From NCBI RefSeq assembly GCF_014217565.1, contig NZ_CP043661.1:4402001-4466000 (forward strand): a stretch of DNA of 64,000 nucleotides. The letters run 5' to 3'. Each line of letters opens with the position of its first letter. Positions within the stretch are counted from its first letter, which is position 1. Below, in pieces: positions 7,838-15,279 of this stretch. The translations under genes were made by a program, and so were the position numbers. Source of the stretch: Kribbella qitaiheensis. GTDB lineage: Bacteria; Actinomycetota; Actinomycetes; Propionibacteriales; Kribbellaceae. Below the pieces are notes generated by a model. It made no database searches and was not told the DNA's origin. It saw nothing but the letters and a program-made list of their open reading frames with translations.

Positions 7838-8743
7838 GTGACCGGATCAGAACGGGTGATGGTTTTCGGCGCCGGCGGCTTCCTCGGCGGCCGGATCTGC
7901 GCGCTGCTGGCCGAGCGCGGGATCGAGCATCGCGGTTTCACCAGGAGCAGTGGCGACCGCTGCCGGCAGTTCGACCTGGCCGTCGATCACAACTACGCCC
8001 TCGATACCCAGATCGGGATGTACAAGCCGACCGCGATCATCAACGCGGCCGGCGCGACCCAGGGCGATATCTCGGCCCTGACCAGGGGAAACGTGGTTGC
8101 GGTCCAGGCACTGCTCGAGTCGGCGCGGCACCACGCCACCAACGCCCGCTTCGTCCAGATCGGTTCGGCGGCCGAGTACGGCGGGGCGCCGCAGGGGACG
8201 AGTCAGGACGAGGACGCGGAGCTCCGGCCGGGAGCGGCGTACGGGATCACCAAGCTCGCAGGTTCGGAGCTCGTACTGCGCGCGCAGCGGAACGGGGCCG
8301 ACGCCGTCGTTCTGCGCTCGTTCAACATCAGCGGGCCGGGTTCGCCTGCCAGCACGCTCCTCGGCCGGGTGGTACGCCAACTGGGGACGACTGACGCGCT
8401 GCAGCTCGGGTCGCTCGAGGCGTGGCGGGACTATGTCGACGTACGGGATGTGGCCGAGGCCGCGGTGGCAGTGGCGACCGTGGCGGACAGGCTGCCGCCA
8501 GTGCTCAACGTGGGTTCGGGCCGGGCGGTACTGGCCCGGGAGGCGGTCAACCGGCTGGTCGAGCTGAGCGGGACGGCCACGAAGGTCGTCGAAGGCGTCG
8601 CACACGCGGGTCACGCCGGCTCGGCGGCGGAAGACGTCCCGTGGCAGCAGGCCGACACCACCCTGATCCAGAAGCACCTCGGCTGGTCGGCGGCGATCAG
8701 CCTCGACCAGTCCCTGAAGGACACCTGGGCAGCCCGGGGTTGA
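7838..8743 (+). CDS. NAD-dependent epimerase/dehydratase (extended SDR)
   Basis: A 301-aa extended short-chain dehydrogenase. The nucleotide-binding motif is VFGAGGFLGG (about residues 9-18). The catalytic region has GSAAEYGG, and the YxxxK pair is YGITK (about 142-146). RSFNISGPG follows, as in sugar-nucleotide epimerases and reductases. The later part DYVDVRDVAEA is the usual family motif. A GTG start at 7838 fits. It probably acts on a nucleotide sugar, but the substrate is not readable. The downstream PP2C-like gene starts 9 bases after its stop, so they form an operon. Confidence 0.88.
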   Translation: MTGSERVMVFGAGGFLGGRICALLAERGIEHRGFTRSSGDRCRQFDLAVDHNYALDTQIGMYKPTAIINAAGATQGDISALTRGNVVAVQALLESARHHATNARFVQIGSAAEYGGAPQGTSQDEDAELRPGAAYGITKLAGSELVLRAQRNGADAVVLRSFNISGPGSPASTLLGRVVRQLGTTDALQLGSLEAWRDYVDVRDVAEAAVAVATVADRLPPVLNVGSGRAVLAREAVNRLVELSGTATKVVEGVAHAGHAGSAAEDVPWQQADTTLIQKHLGWSAAISLDQSLKDTWAARG

Positions 8744-8751
8744 ATGGCCGG

Positions 8752-9513
8752 GTGGAGATCCGCTCAGCCTGCCAACCCGCGCCGGATCGGCTGTCGTCGT
8801 CCGTCAACGAGGATCTGGTCCTGACCGGACAGGACTTCGTGGTCGTGCTCGACGGGGCGACGGCGCCGCCTCAGCTCGATTCGGGCTGCCGGCACGACGT
8901 CCCGTGGCTGGTCGAGCGGCTTGGCACGCACTTGGTCCTGCCCCTGCTGGCGAGGTCGACGACGCCACTGGCGGACCTGCTGGCTGACGCGATCGCGGCG
9001 GTCTGTGCGGAGCACGCGGGCACCTGCGATCTGACCAATGCGGACAGCCCGTCCTCGACGGTGTCGATGCTGCGCGTCGGACCGGATCAGGTCGAGCACC
9101 TGGTGCTGGCCGATTCGCCGATCGTGCTGCGGTCCCCGGAGCGCCAGGTGACGGTGCTGGCGGACAACCGGGTCGACCTGCTGCCGGAGTACACATTCGA
9201 TGCAGTACGGCGGCTACGGAATCAGCCTGGTGGGTTCTGGGTGGCGAGCACGGCGCCCAAGGCGGCGTACGAAGCAGTGGCCGGTACTACGGACCGCGCG
9301 GTGGTTGAGGTGGCCGCGGTGCTGACCGATGGCGCATCCCGGTACGCCGAGCGGTATGGGCACAGCTGGGACGAGTTGGTCGACGTGCTTGCCGCGGATG
9401 GACCGCAGGGGTTGATCGATCGGGTTCGCGAGTACGACGCGGTGGCGGTGGCGGGGAGCTTTCGGGGGAAGCGGCATGACGACGCGACCGCTGTGCTCTG
9501 CCGGCTGAGCTGA
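8752..9513 (+). CDS. PP2C-like protein, possible phosphatase
   Basis: A 253-aa protein with motifs that recall PP2C phosphatases: SVNEDLVL near residue 20, VVVLDGATAPP around 36-46, and a C-terminal RHDDATAVLCRL resembling the last metal-binding DD motif. The usual DGMGG is replaced by DGATAP and is followed by SGCRHDVPWLVERLG. This version is known in many actinobacteria as a stand-alone family with no assigned target. GTG at 8752 is the first start after the epimerase stop. The gene could encode a divergent phosphatase or an inactive relative. I cannot decide which from sequence alone. Confidence 0.7.
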   Translation: MEIRSACQPAPDRLSSSVNEDLVLTGQDFVVVLDGATAPPQLDSGCRHDVPWLVERLGTHLVLPLLARSTTPLADLLADAIAAVCAEHAGTCDLTNADSPSSTVSMLRVGPDQVEHLVLADSPIVLRSPERQVTVLADNRVDLLPEYTFDAVRRLRNQPGGFWVASTAPKAAYEAVAGTTDRAVVEVAAVLTDGASRYAERYGHSWDELVDVLAADGPQGLIDRVREYDAVAVAGSFRGKRHDDATAVLCRLS

Positions 9514-9549
9514 CCTCTCGATCTCGGTTGAAATCTGCGGCTATTGGCC

Positions 9550-9558
9550 TGTGGACAA
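9550..9558 (-). promoter_or_regulatory. DnaA box-like site
   Basis: Reverse-strand TTGTCCACA, a perfect match to the box form favoured in Streptomyces, lies in the short gap before the DUF4328 gene. A second, weaker 7/9 match follows at about 9588-9596. Confidence 0.35.
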
Positions 9559-9621
9559 CCCCGGCACGCTCCGGTGCTGCGATAACTTGTGGAGTAAGGG
9601 GACTGGGGAGGTGGGGAACAA

Positions 9622-10773
9622 GTGAGTCAGTACCAAGGGCCGTACTCCGGCCCGCCGTCGCAGTCGCCGTACCCGGGACCGCCGGCGGGTCCACCGGCGC
9701 AATACCCGCGTCCTCAGGACGGCCAGCACTTCGGGCCTCAGGGGCAGTACCCCGGACCGCAGGCGGGGCAATACCCGGGAGCGCCTAATCCGGGCGGCTA
9801 TCCGATCGTGCAGACGGGGCCGAAGTACCGGTCGTTGCGGCGGACCGCGCAGGCGAGCGTCGTCCTGATGGGGCTGACCTCGGTGGCCGCCGTGATCCAG
9901 TCGATCCTGCTGTGGAAGTCGTACTCGGGCGTCAAGCGCTTCATCTACCTCCAGGTGTCCGAGGACGAGTACCAGCGTGGTGCGGAGCGGATCGCGCACA
10001 CCGGACCGCTGCTGGACCTGACCAACTACCTTCTCCTCGGCACCGGGATCGCGTTCGTCATCTGGCTCTGGCAGGCCCGGGAGAACACCGAGGTGATCAG
10101 GCCAGGCTTCACGGCGAGCTACCAGGGCGGTTACAACTCGCACAGTGGTGCGCACAGGCACGCGCAGGGCTGGACCGTCGGCGGCTGGCTCTGCCCGATC
10201 GTCCAGTTCTGGTATCCCCTGCAGGTCGTCCAGGATGTCGTCACCGCCAGCGAGCCGCCGAACGAGCCGGGTGCCGCGAGGCAGGCCCGGCCGCTGCTCT
10301 TCAGTTGGTGGGCGTCCTGGACCGCGTTCTGGGTGATCCTGGTCGGCGGCGGCGGATTCGCCGGCGTCAGCTTCATCGTCTGGCTGGTCCGGCTGGTCGA
10401 CAGCGCGGATGCCGCCGAGGCGACCGGCGACTACGTCGACATCTACGACCTGCAGACCTTCATGGTCCGGGTCGCGCTCGGGGTCGACATCGGATTCACC
10501 GTCGCCACGGTCTTCCTGATCGTGGCTGCCGTCACGAGTTCGCTGCTGCTGTTCCGGGTGACAGGCTGGCAGCAGGCACAGGCCGACGCCCTCACGCCGC
10601 CCGCGCCGTCAGGCCCCACCGGTCAGCAGCCGCCGGGCTATGCCCCGCCCGGGCAGCCGCAGTACGGATCTCGGCCGTTGCTGGGTTCCACCGGTCAGCC
10701 AGGACAGCAGTCGTTTCCGTCCTACGGAAACCCGCAGGAGCAGTTCGGAGACTACAAACCGCGCTCCGACTGA
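9622..10773 (+). CDS. DUF4328 domain membrane protein (paralogue 1)
   Basis: A 383-aa protein with a Pro/Gln/Gly/Tyr-rich N-terminal region (residues 1-65, repeated GP-Q-YPG units) and then a DUF4328 domain with about five membrane segments: roughly 75-95, 130-148, 225-250, 285-310 and the flanking helix. It shares with two other proteins in this window the signature W-x-C-P-x-x-x-x-x-YP followed by VV-x-D and AS (near residues 188-210). The C-terminal tail is again Pro/Gln-rich. The GTG start has a GGGGAGG-type site upstream. Its role is unknown; it is presumably an inner-membrane protein with disordered cytoplasmic ends. Confidence 0.85.
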   Translation: MSQYQGPYSGPPSQSPYPGPPAGPPAQYPRPQDGQHFGPQGQYPGPQAGQYPGAPNPGGYPIVQTGPKYRSLRRTAQASVVLMGLTSVAAVIQSILLWKSYSGVKRFIYLQVSEDEYQRGAERIAHTGPLLDLTNYLLLGTGIAFVIWLWQARENTEVIRPGFTASYQGGYNSHSGAHRHAQGWTVGGWLCPIVQFWYPLQVVQDVVTASEPPNEPGAARQARPLLFSWWASWTAFWVILVGGGGFAGVSFIVWLVRLVDSADAAEATGDYVDIYDLQTFMVRVALGVDIGFTVATVFLIVAAVTSSLLLFRVTGWQQAQADALTPPAPSGPTGQQPPGYAPPGQPQYGSRPLLGSTGQPGQQSFPSYGNPQEQFGDYKPRSD

Positions 10774-10794
10774 CCTGGGCAGAAACTGCGGACG

Positions 10795-11052
10795 GTGACG
10801 CTTGGGCAGAAAGCGACCGCGGTGATCAGGGTCCGGCCGTACACGAATCTCACGGCCACGATCCAGCGGTGGAACGGCAGCGCGTGGGTCACCCACAGCA
10901 GTGTGCCGGTTCGGTCCGGCGATGGGACCTACTCGTACACGCCGACAGCCCGCGGGACTCAGACCTTCCGGTACCTGGTGCCGAGTTCGACCTACAGCGG
11001 CCTCAAGATCGACTGGATCGCGACCGCTGGTTTCACCCTGACTGTGCGCTGA
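10795..11052 (+). pseudogene. Orphan C-terminal domain fragment of a secreted protein
   Basis: A frame of 85 aa that reads as a beta-rich immunoglobulin-like domain: GQKATAVIRVRPYTNLTATI, then SAWVTHSSVPV, GTYSYTP and a closing YSGLKIDWIATAGFTLTVR. In actinobacteria such domains occur at the ends of larger secreted hydrolases. Here there is no signal peptide or catalytic part, and the frame overlaps the end of glpD by 20 bases. It is best read as a remnant of a deleted gene. A short real gene is possible but less likely. Confidence 0.5.
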
Positions 11053-12589
11053 GCTGGAGCGCGGCTTCGGCGGCGGGGAGGGCGAGCGCCCGATCCGCCG
11101 CGGACAGGCCGAGCCGGGTACGCCGATCGAGCAGGTCGTCCGTCGTCAGCGCTCCTTCATGCCGTACTGCGAACTGGAACTCCGCGTGCGTCGTGGCCAA
11201 CCCAGGTGCAACGGGCTCCAGCAGCGAGGGGTCGCCGGCGATTACGGCGGTCGCCTCGACGCCGTAGCGGTGGACGAAGCGCGCCGGGGCTCGTACGGCG
11301 GCGAGCGTGACCCGATCGGCGGCACCGACGAGCGGGATCCGATGGGTCAGACACGGCCGCCGGGCCGTCAGCCGGGTGCTGCCGGCCAGCCCGGCGTCGA
11401 GCGCGTCCTGAGCCATTCGCCGGTACGTCGTGAGCTTGCCGCCCACGATCGTGACGAGCCCGTCCGTACCCGTGATCACCGCATGCCGCCGGGAGATGTC
11501 CGCGGTCTTGTGTTCACCCCGGTGATGTCCCAGGTCCAGCAGTGGACGCAGCCCGGCGTACGTGCCGAGTAGATCGGATCTGGTCAGCGGCACCTGGACG
11601 GCCGAACTGATCGTGTTCAGGAGGAAGTCGATCTCGGCGTCGGTCGCCACCGGCACGTCGCTGACCGGGCCCGGCGCCTCCTCGTCGGTCAGTCCGACGT
11701 AGACCCGCCCGTCCGGCGCGGGAATCGCCATCACCACGCGGCGCAACTCCCCCGGCACCGGCACAGTCAGCACCGCGGACAGACCACCGAAGGCGGACTG
11801 CGGCAGCACCAGGTGGGCGCCGCGACTCGGCCGGAGTTTGATGCCGGAGGCAACTTGATCCGCCCAGATCCCGGTCGCGTTGATCACCAGCGAGGCATCG
11901 ACGTCGATCCGCCGCCCCGACAGTTGGTCGACCACCACGGCGCCGCGTCCGGTCACCTCTTCAGCCGCGCAGCGGGTCAGCACACGAGCGCCGTACTGCG
12001 CGGCGGTGCGCGCGATCGCGACGACCAGCCGCGCATCGTCGTACAGCTGCCCGTCCCAGGTGAGGAAGCCGCCGCGTAAGCCGTGCGGGCGCAAGGTCGG
12101 CGCGTAGCGGAGGATCTCGGCCGAACTGACCCGGCGCGAGTGTGGCAGGTAGTCGTCGCTCGTGTGCGCGAAGGTGCGCAGCACATCACCGCCGAGGAAG
12201 GCCCCGCGGAGCATCGCCGCCTGCATGAACCTTGCCTGCGGCAACCATGGCGCGACCTGCGGAATCGGATGAACCAGATGCGGAGCTGTCGTCTTCATCA
12301 AGATCCCGCGCTCGACCGCGCTCTCGTAAGCGATGCCGACATGCCCGGAAGCCAGGTACCGCAAGCCGCCGTGGACGAGCTTCGAACTCCAGCGACTGGT
12401 CCCGAAGGCCAGATCGTGCTTCTCCACCAGGGCGACGGTCAACCCGCGAGCAGCCGCGTCGAGGGCAACACCGACACCCGTCACGCCGCCACCGATGACC
12501 AGCACGTCGACCTGGCCGGTGGTGTCCAGCCAGTCGAGCTCGCGGGTCCGCCGGGCCGCGTTCAGGCTGGCATTGCCGACCGAGATCAT
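11033..12589 (-). CDS. glpD: FAD-dependent glycerol-3-phosphate dehydrogenase
   Basis: Oxidises sn-glycerol-3-phosphate to dihydroxyacetone phosphate at the membrane and passes electrons to quinone. The N-terminal FAD motif is VIGGGVTGVGVALDAAARG (residues 31-49). The family signature GTSRWSSKLVHGGLRYL follows at about 62-78. VINATGIWAD and the C-terminal ITGTDGLVTIVGGKLTTYR are also characteristic. At 518 aa it is slightly shorter than the usual 530-580. Its start overlaps the stop of the upstream tetR gene by 4 bases, so the two are translated together. The product, DHAP, is the precursor for the divergent AGPS-like enzyme. Confidence 0.95.
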   Translation of the reverse strand: MISVGNASLNAARRTRELDWLDTTGQVDVLVIGGGVTGVGVALDAAARGLTVALVEKHDLAFGTSRWSSKLVHGGLRYLASGHVGIAYESAVERGILMKTTAPHLVHPIPQVAPWLPQARFMQAAMLRGAFLGGDVLRTFAHTSDDYLPHSRRVSSAEILRYAPTLRPHGLRGGFLTWDGQLYDDARLVVAIARTAAQYGARVLTRCAAEEVTGRGAVVVDQLSGRRIDVDASLVINATGIWADQVASGIKLRPSRGAHLVLPQSAFGGLSAVLTVPVPGELRRVVMAIPAPDGRVYVGLTDEEAPGPVSDVPVATDAEIDFLLNTISSAVQVPLTRSDLLGTYAGLRPLLDLGHHRGEHKTADISRRHAVITGTDGLVTIVGGKLTTYRRMAQDALDAGLAGSTRLTARRPCLTHRIPLVGAADRVTLAAVRAPARFVHRYGVEATAVIAGDPSLLEPVAPGLATTHAEFQFAVRHEGALTTDDLLDRRTRLGLSAADRALALPAAEAALQLSAQSG

Positions 12590-13230
12590 GGCTCCAGATA
12601 CCTCGTCAGCATCGCCCGCAGCTCCTCGTCGAGCTTCGGGTACTCAGCTGCTTCGGCGAGCACCGGACCGGACACGGCCGATGCCAGCGACACCAGGATG
12701 ATCTGCCGCGACAGCCAGTCGGAATCGCCGGCCCGGATCGAACCGTCCTCCTGACCGGCCCGGATGCCGGCCTCGACCAGCGCGAGGTGGGCGACCGTAC
12801 TGCTGCCACGCCGCTCCAGCAGGTACGGCGTGAGGAACTCAGGGTCGAGCTCGATGATCTTGCGCATCAACGGATGGGTCCGGGTCTTCGCGACCACCTC
12901 GACCACGCCCTCGACCAGCCGGGCGCGGCCGTCCACCGCGTCGGGCTGGAACGCCGACATCAGCGCCGTGGTCCACTCCCGCGTCATCAGCGCGGCCACC
13001 ACCGCCTGCACGTTCGGCCAGCGCCGGTACAGCGTCGCGCGGGACACCTCGGCATGCCGGGCGATGTCCGCCATCGTCATCCGCCGCATCCCGATCGCCA
13101 GCAGCAGTTCGTACGCCGCGTCCAGGATCCGCTCCTCGCCGATCGCGTTCGCGGGAGCGGGCCGGGTCGAACCGGTGGGTTCCGGGGTGCTGGATCCATT
13201 GTCGGTATCGCTGATACGCTGAGACATCAC
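12586..13230 (-). CDS. TetR/AcrR family regulator
   Basis: A 214-aa regulator with the TetR helix-turn-helix at residues 30-75: RILDAAYELLLAIGMRRMTM, then DIARHAEVSRATLYRRWPN. The remainder is a helical ligand-binding domain. It is the first gene of the tetR-glpD unit and lies divergent to an AGPS-like flavoenzyme. Inverted repeats overlap its own start region (13205-13259), so it probably represses both directions in response to a lipid or acyl ligand. That last point is inference. Two start ATGs are adjacent (13230 and 13227). Confidence 0.9.
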   Translation of the reverse strand: MMSQRISDTDNGSSTPEPTGSTRPAPANAIGEERILDAAYELLLAIGMRRMTMADIARHAEVSRATLYRRWPNVQAVVAALMTREWTTALMSAFQPDAVDGRARLVEGVVEVVAKTRTHPLMRKIIELDPEFLTPYLLERRGSSTVAHLALVEAGIRAGQEDGSIRAGDSDWLSRQIILVSLASAVSGPVLAEAAEYPKLDEELRAMLTRYLEP

Positions 13231-13259
13231 ACGTCAGAGTGTATCAGCGACTCTGGCGT
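13205..13259. promoter_or_regulatory. Inverted repeats in the tetR / AGPS-like divergon
   Basis: Three nested symmetries are visible. GTATC-GCT-GATAC lies at 13205-13217. GCTGATACGCT (13210-13220) pairs with AGTGTATCAGC (13238-13248). ACGTCAGAGT (13231-13240) pairs with ACTCTGGCGT (13250-13259). They span the TetR start and its leader, as expected for an autoregulatory TetR operator. Confidence 0.6.
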
Positions 13260-13344
13260 CCGGGAATGGTCTCGCGGGAGCCGGAGTCAGGGGTCTTGTT
13301 CCCGCGAGACGCTACCTCCCAAGCCGACCGATGGGGAGTATGTG

Positions 13345-14943
13345 ATGACCGAGTCCGACCTGCCGGTGGCGCAACTCACGCCCGGCCGCTGGGGCGACCC
13401 CGCCCGGACAGTCGCTCTTCCGGCCGCCGCGCTCGAAGCGCTCAAGCACCTGGGCGTATGCCGGCCTGCCGATCCCGCCGATCCCGCCGACCGCCCGGGT
13501 CTTGCCGGCGAGGCGATGGAACTCCTGGAGAAGCTCCTCGGCGCCGAGCACGTGAAGACGGACCTGGAGACCCGCTGGGGCCACACCCGCGGCTACTCGA
13601 CCCCTGACCTACTGCGACACCGTGCCGGCGACACGACCGATATGCCTGCGGCTGTGGTCTACCCAGGCTCACATGACGACGTACAGGCTCTCCTGACGGT
13701 TTGTTCGGAGCGTCGCCTCGTTGTGGTCCCGTATGCCGGTGGCACTTCGGTCGTCGGCGGTCTCGCGCCACAAGGAACGGCTTTCATCGCCGTCGACCTT
13801 CGCAGACTCGACCGGCTGGTGGAGATCGACGAGATCTCCCGGACGGCGACGATCGAGGCCGGCGTCCGCGGTACGGCCGCCGAGGCGTTGCTCGCCGACC
13901 GCGGCTACACCCTCGGTCATTTCCCACAGTCCTACGAAGGCGCCAGCATCGGCGGCTATGCGGCGACGCGGTCGAGCGGCCAGTCGTCGGCCGGCTACGG
14001 GCGCTTCGACCAGATGGTCGTCGGTCTGACGATGGCGACCCCGCGCGGCACGATCCGGCTCGGCCGCGCGCCGATGTCCGCGGCCGGCCCGGATCTGCGT
14101 CAGCTCATGCTCGGATCCGAAGGCACCCTTGGCATCATCACCTCGGTCGTGCTGAGGATCCGCCCACGTCCGGTCGAGCGGTCCTTCGAGGGCTGGCGGT
14201 TCGAGTCTTTCGATCAGGGCCTCGCCGCGATCCGCCGGCTCGCGCAGGACGGTCCGCTGCCGACCGTACTGCGGTTGTCCGACGAGGCGGAAACGGCCAT
14301 CAACCTCGCCGATCCCAACGTCCTCGGCGGCGGCTCCGGCGGCGTGCTGGCGATCGTCGGTTTCGAGGGCGAGCACACCGCAGTACGCCGTACTGAGGTG
14401 GCGGACGTTCTTGCCGCGGCCGGTGGCGAGGCGCTCGGCGAAGGGCCGGGTGAGACCTGGCGGGAAGGCCGCTACCGCGCGCCGTACCTGCGTGATCCCT
14501 TGCTCGACGAGGGCGCGCTGGTCGAGACGCTGGAGACCGCCGGCTTCTGGTCAGCCCTTCCGGCCTTGAAGGCGCAGGTCACCGAAGCGCTGGTGACCGC
14601 GCTCACCGGGCAAGGCACGCCGCCGATCGTCCTCTGTCACGTCTCCCACGTCTACGAGACCGGCGCCTCGCTCTACTTCACCGTGCTCTGCGCACAGACC
14701 GACGACCCGATCGGCCAATGGCAGCAGGCAAAATCCGCCGCCAACACAGCGATCGCCGCCGCAGGCGCCACCATCACCCACCACCACGGCGTAGGCACCG
14801 ACCACAGCACCGCGTACGCCGCCGAGGTCGGCCCGCTCGCCATTGAGGCGCTGCAGGCGGTCAAGCACGTGCTCGACCCCAACAGCATCCTCAACCCCGG
14901 CATCCTGATCTCACCGCAACGCGAGGACGGATCTCCTGCCTGA
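13345..14943 (+). CDS. Alkyl-DHAP-synthase-like FAD-binding oxidase
   Basis: A 532-aa VAO-type flavoprotein. The FAD domain shows YPGSHDDVQALL (about 112-123), the PYAGGTSVVGG loop (about 129-139), and GHFPQSYEGASIGGYAATRS. The HHH triplet in THHHGVGTDHS near residue 475, together with RYRAPYLRD, is characteristic of alkylglycerone-phosphate synthases, which exchange the acyl of acyl-DHAP for a fatty alcohol in ether lipid synthesis. Many actinobacterial homologues have unproven substrates. The ATG at 13345 is preferred because GGGGAGTATGTG precedes it; longer upstream extensions would run through the regulator. Placement opposite glpD supports a link to DHAP or glycerolipids. Confidence 0.85.
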   Translation: MTESDLPVAQLTPGRWGDPARTVALPAAALEALKHLGVCRPADPADPADRPGLAGEAMELLEKLLGAEHVKTDLETRWGHTRGYSTPDLLRHRAGDTTDMPAAVVYPGSHDDVQALLTVCSERRLVVVPYAGGTSVVGGLAPQGTAFIAVDLRRLDRLVEIDEISRTATIEAGVRGTAAEALLADRGYTLGHFPQSYEGASIGGYAATRSSGQSSAGYGRFDQMVVGLTMATPRGTIRLGRAPMSAAGPDLRQLMLGSEGTLGIITSVVLRIRPRPVERSFEGWRFESFDQGLAAIRRLAQDGPLPTVLRLSDEAETAINLADPNVLGGGSGGVLAIVGFEGEHTAVRRTEVADVLAAAGGEALGEGPGETWREGRYRAPYLRDPLLDEGALVETLETAGFWSALPALKAQVTEALVTALTGQGTPPIVLCHVSHVYETGASLYFTVLCAQTDDPIGQWQQAKSAANTAIAAAGATITHHHGVGTDHSTAYAAEVGPLAIEALQAVKHVLDPNSILNPGILISPQREDGSPA

Positions 14944-14957
14944 CACCAGAAACCGGG

Positions 14958-15068
14958 TCAGCCGAGTAGCCGGGTGAGTTCGACTCGGGAGCGGACCTCC
15001 AGGCGGGCGAAGATGTTGCGGAGGTGGTGTTCGACGGTTCGGTGGCTGATGAACAGCTGGGCGGCGGC
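14958..15068 (-). pseudogene. LuxR-family HTH C-terminal remnant
   Basis: About 36 residues read AQLFISHRTVEHHLRNIFAR and then LEVRSRVELTRLLG before a stop. This is the recognition helix end of a LuxR/GerE domain. Upstream the frame becomes unrelated, with no receiver or ATPase domain. It is a truncated regulator gene left at the edge of the AGPS-like gene. Confidence 0.7.
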
Positions 15069-15134
15069 CGACACCGCAGGAGGTGGGCCTCGTCGGCCAG
15101 TGACGGGGCCGGGGTGGACCTCTGTCCACAGTGG

Positions 15135-15152
15135 TATCAACAGCTGTTGATA
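15135..15152. promoter_or_regulatory. Perfect 18-bp palindrome, candidate operator
   Basis: TATCAACAGCTGTTGATA is a perfect inverted repeat. It lies about 130 bases before the beta-helix protein start, in a promoter position. The binding regulator is unknown. Confidence 0.5.
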
Positions 15153-15279
15153 AGTTGCGTAAAGCAGTCGAACTATTGCGGAAAGTTAACTCCTTCCTTA
15201 AGGTGTGGCGCATCTTGCCCCTCGGCCGGTGAACGCGTCGCGTTCGCCGGTCCTCCGCCCCGAGGAAGGTGCAGTTCAG

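Larger units (their letters stand above)
14944..15279. other. Intergenic region with a regulator remnant and a palindrome
   Basis: About 336 bases between the AGPS-like gene and the beta-helix protein. It holds a LuxR-type C-terminal fragment on the minus strand, a DnaA-box-like CTGTCCACA (15122-15130), a perfect 18-bp palindrome, and the leader of the next gene. Nothing else is recognisable. Confidence 0.6.

Noticed and set aside
12787..13344. Longer N-terminus for the AGPS-like gene
   Set aside because: The extension would be antisense to the TetR gene, has no domain, and a good ribosome site lies before ATG 13345.
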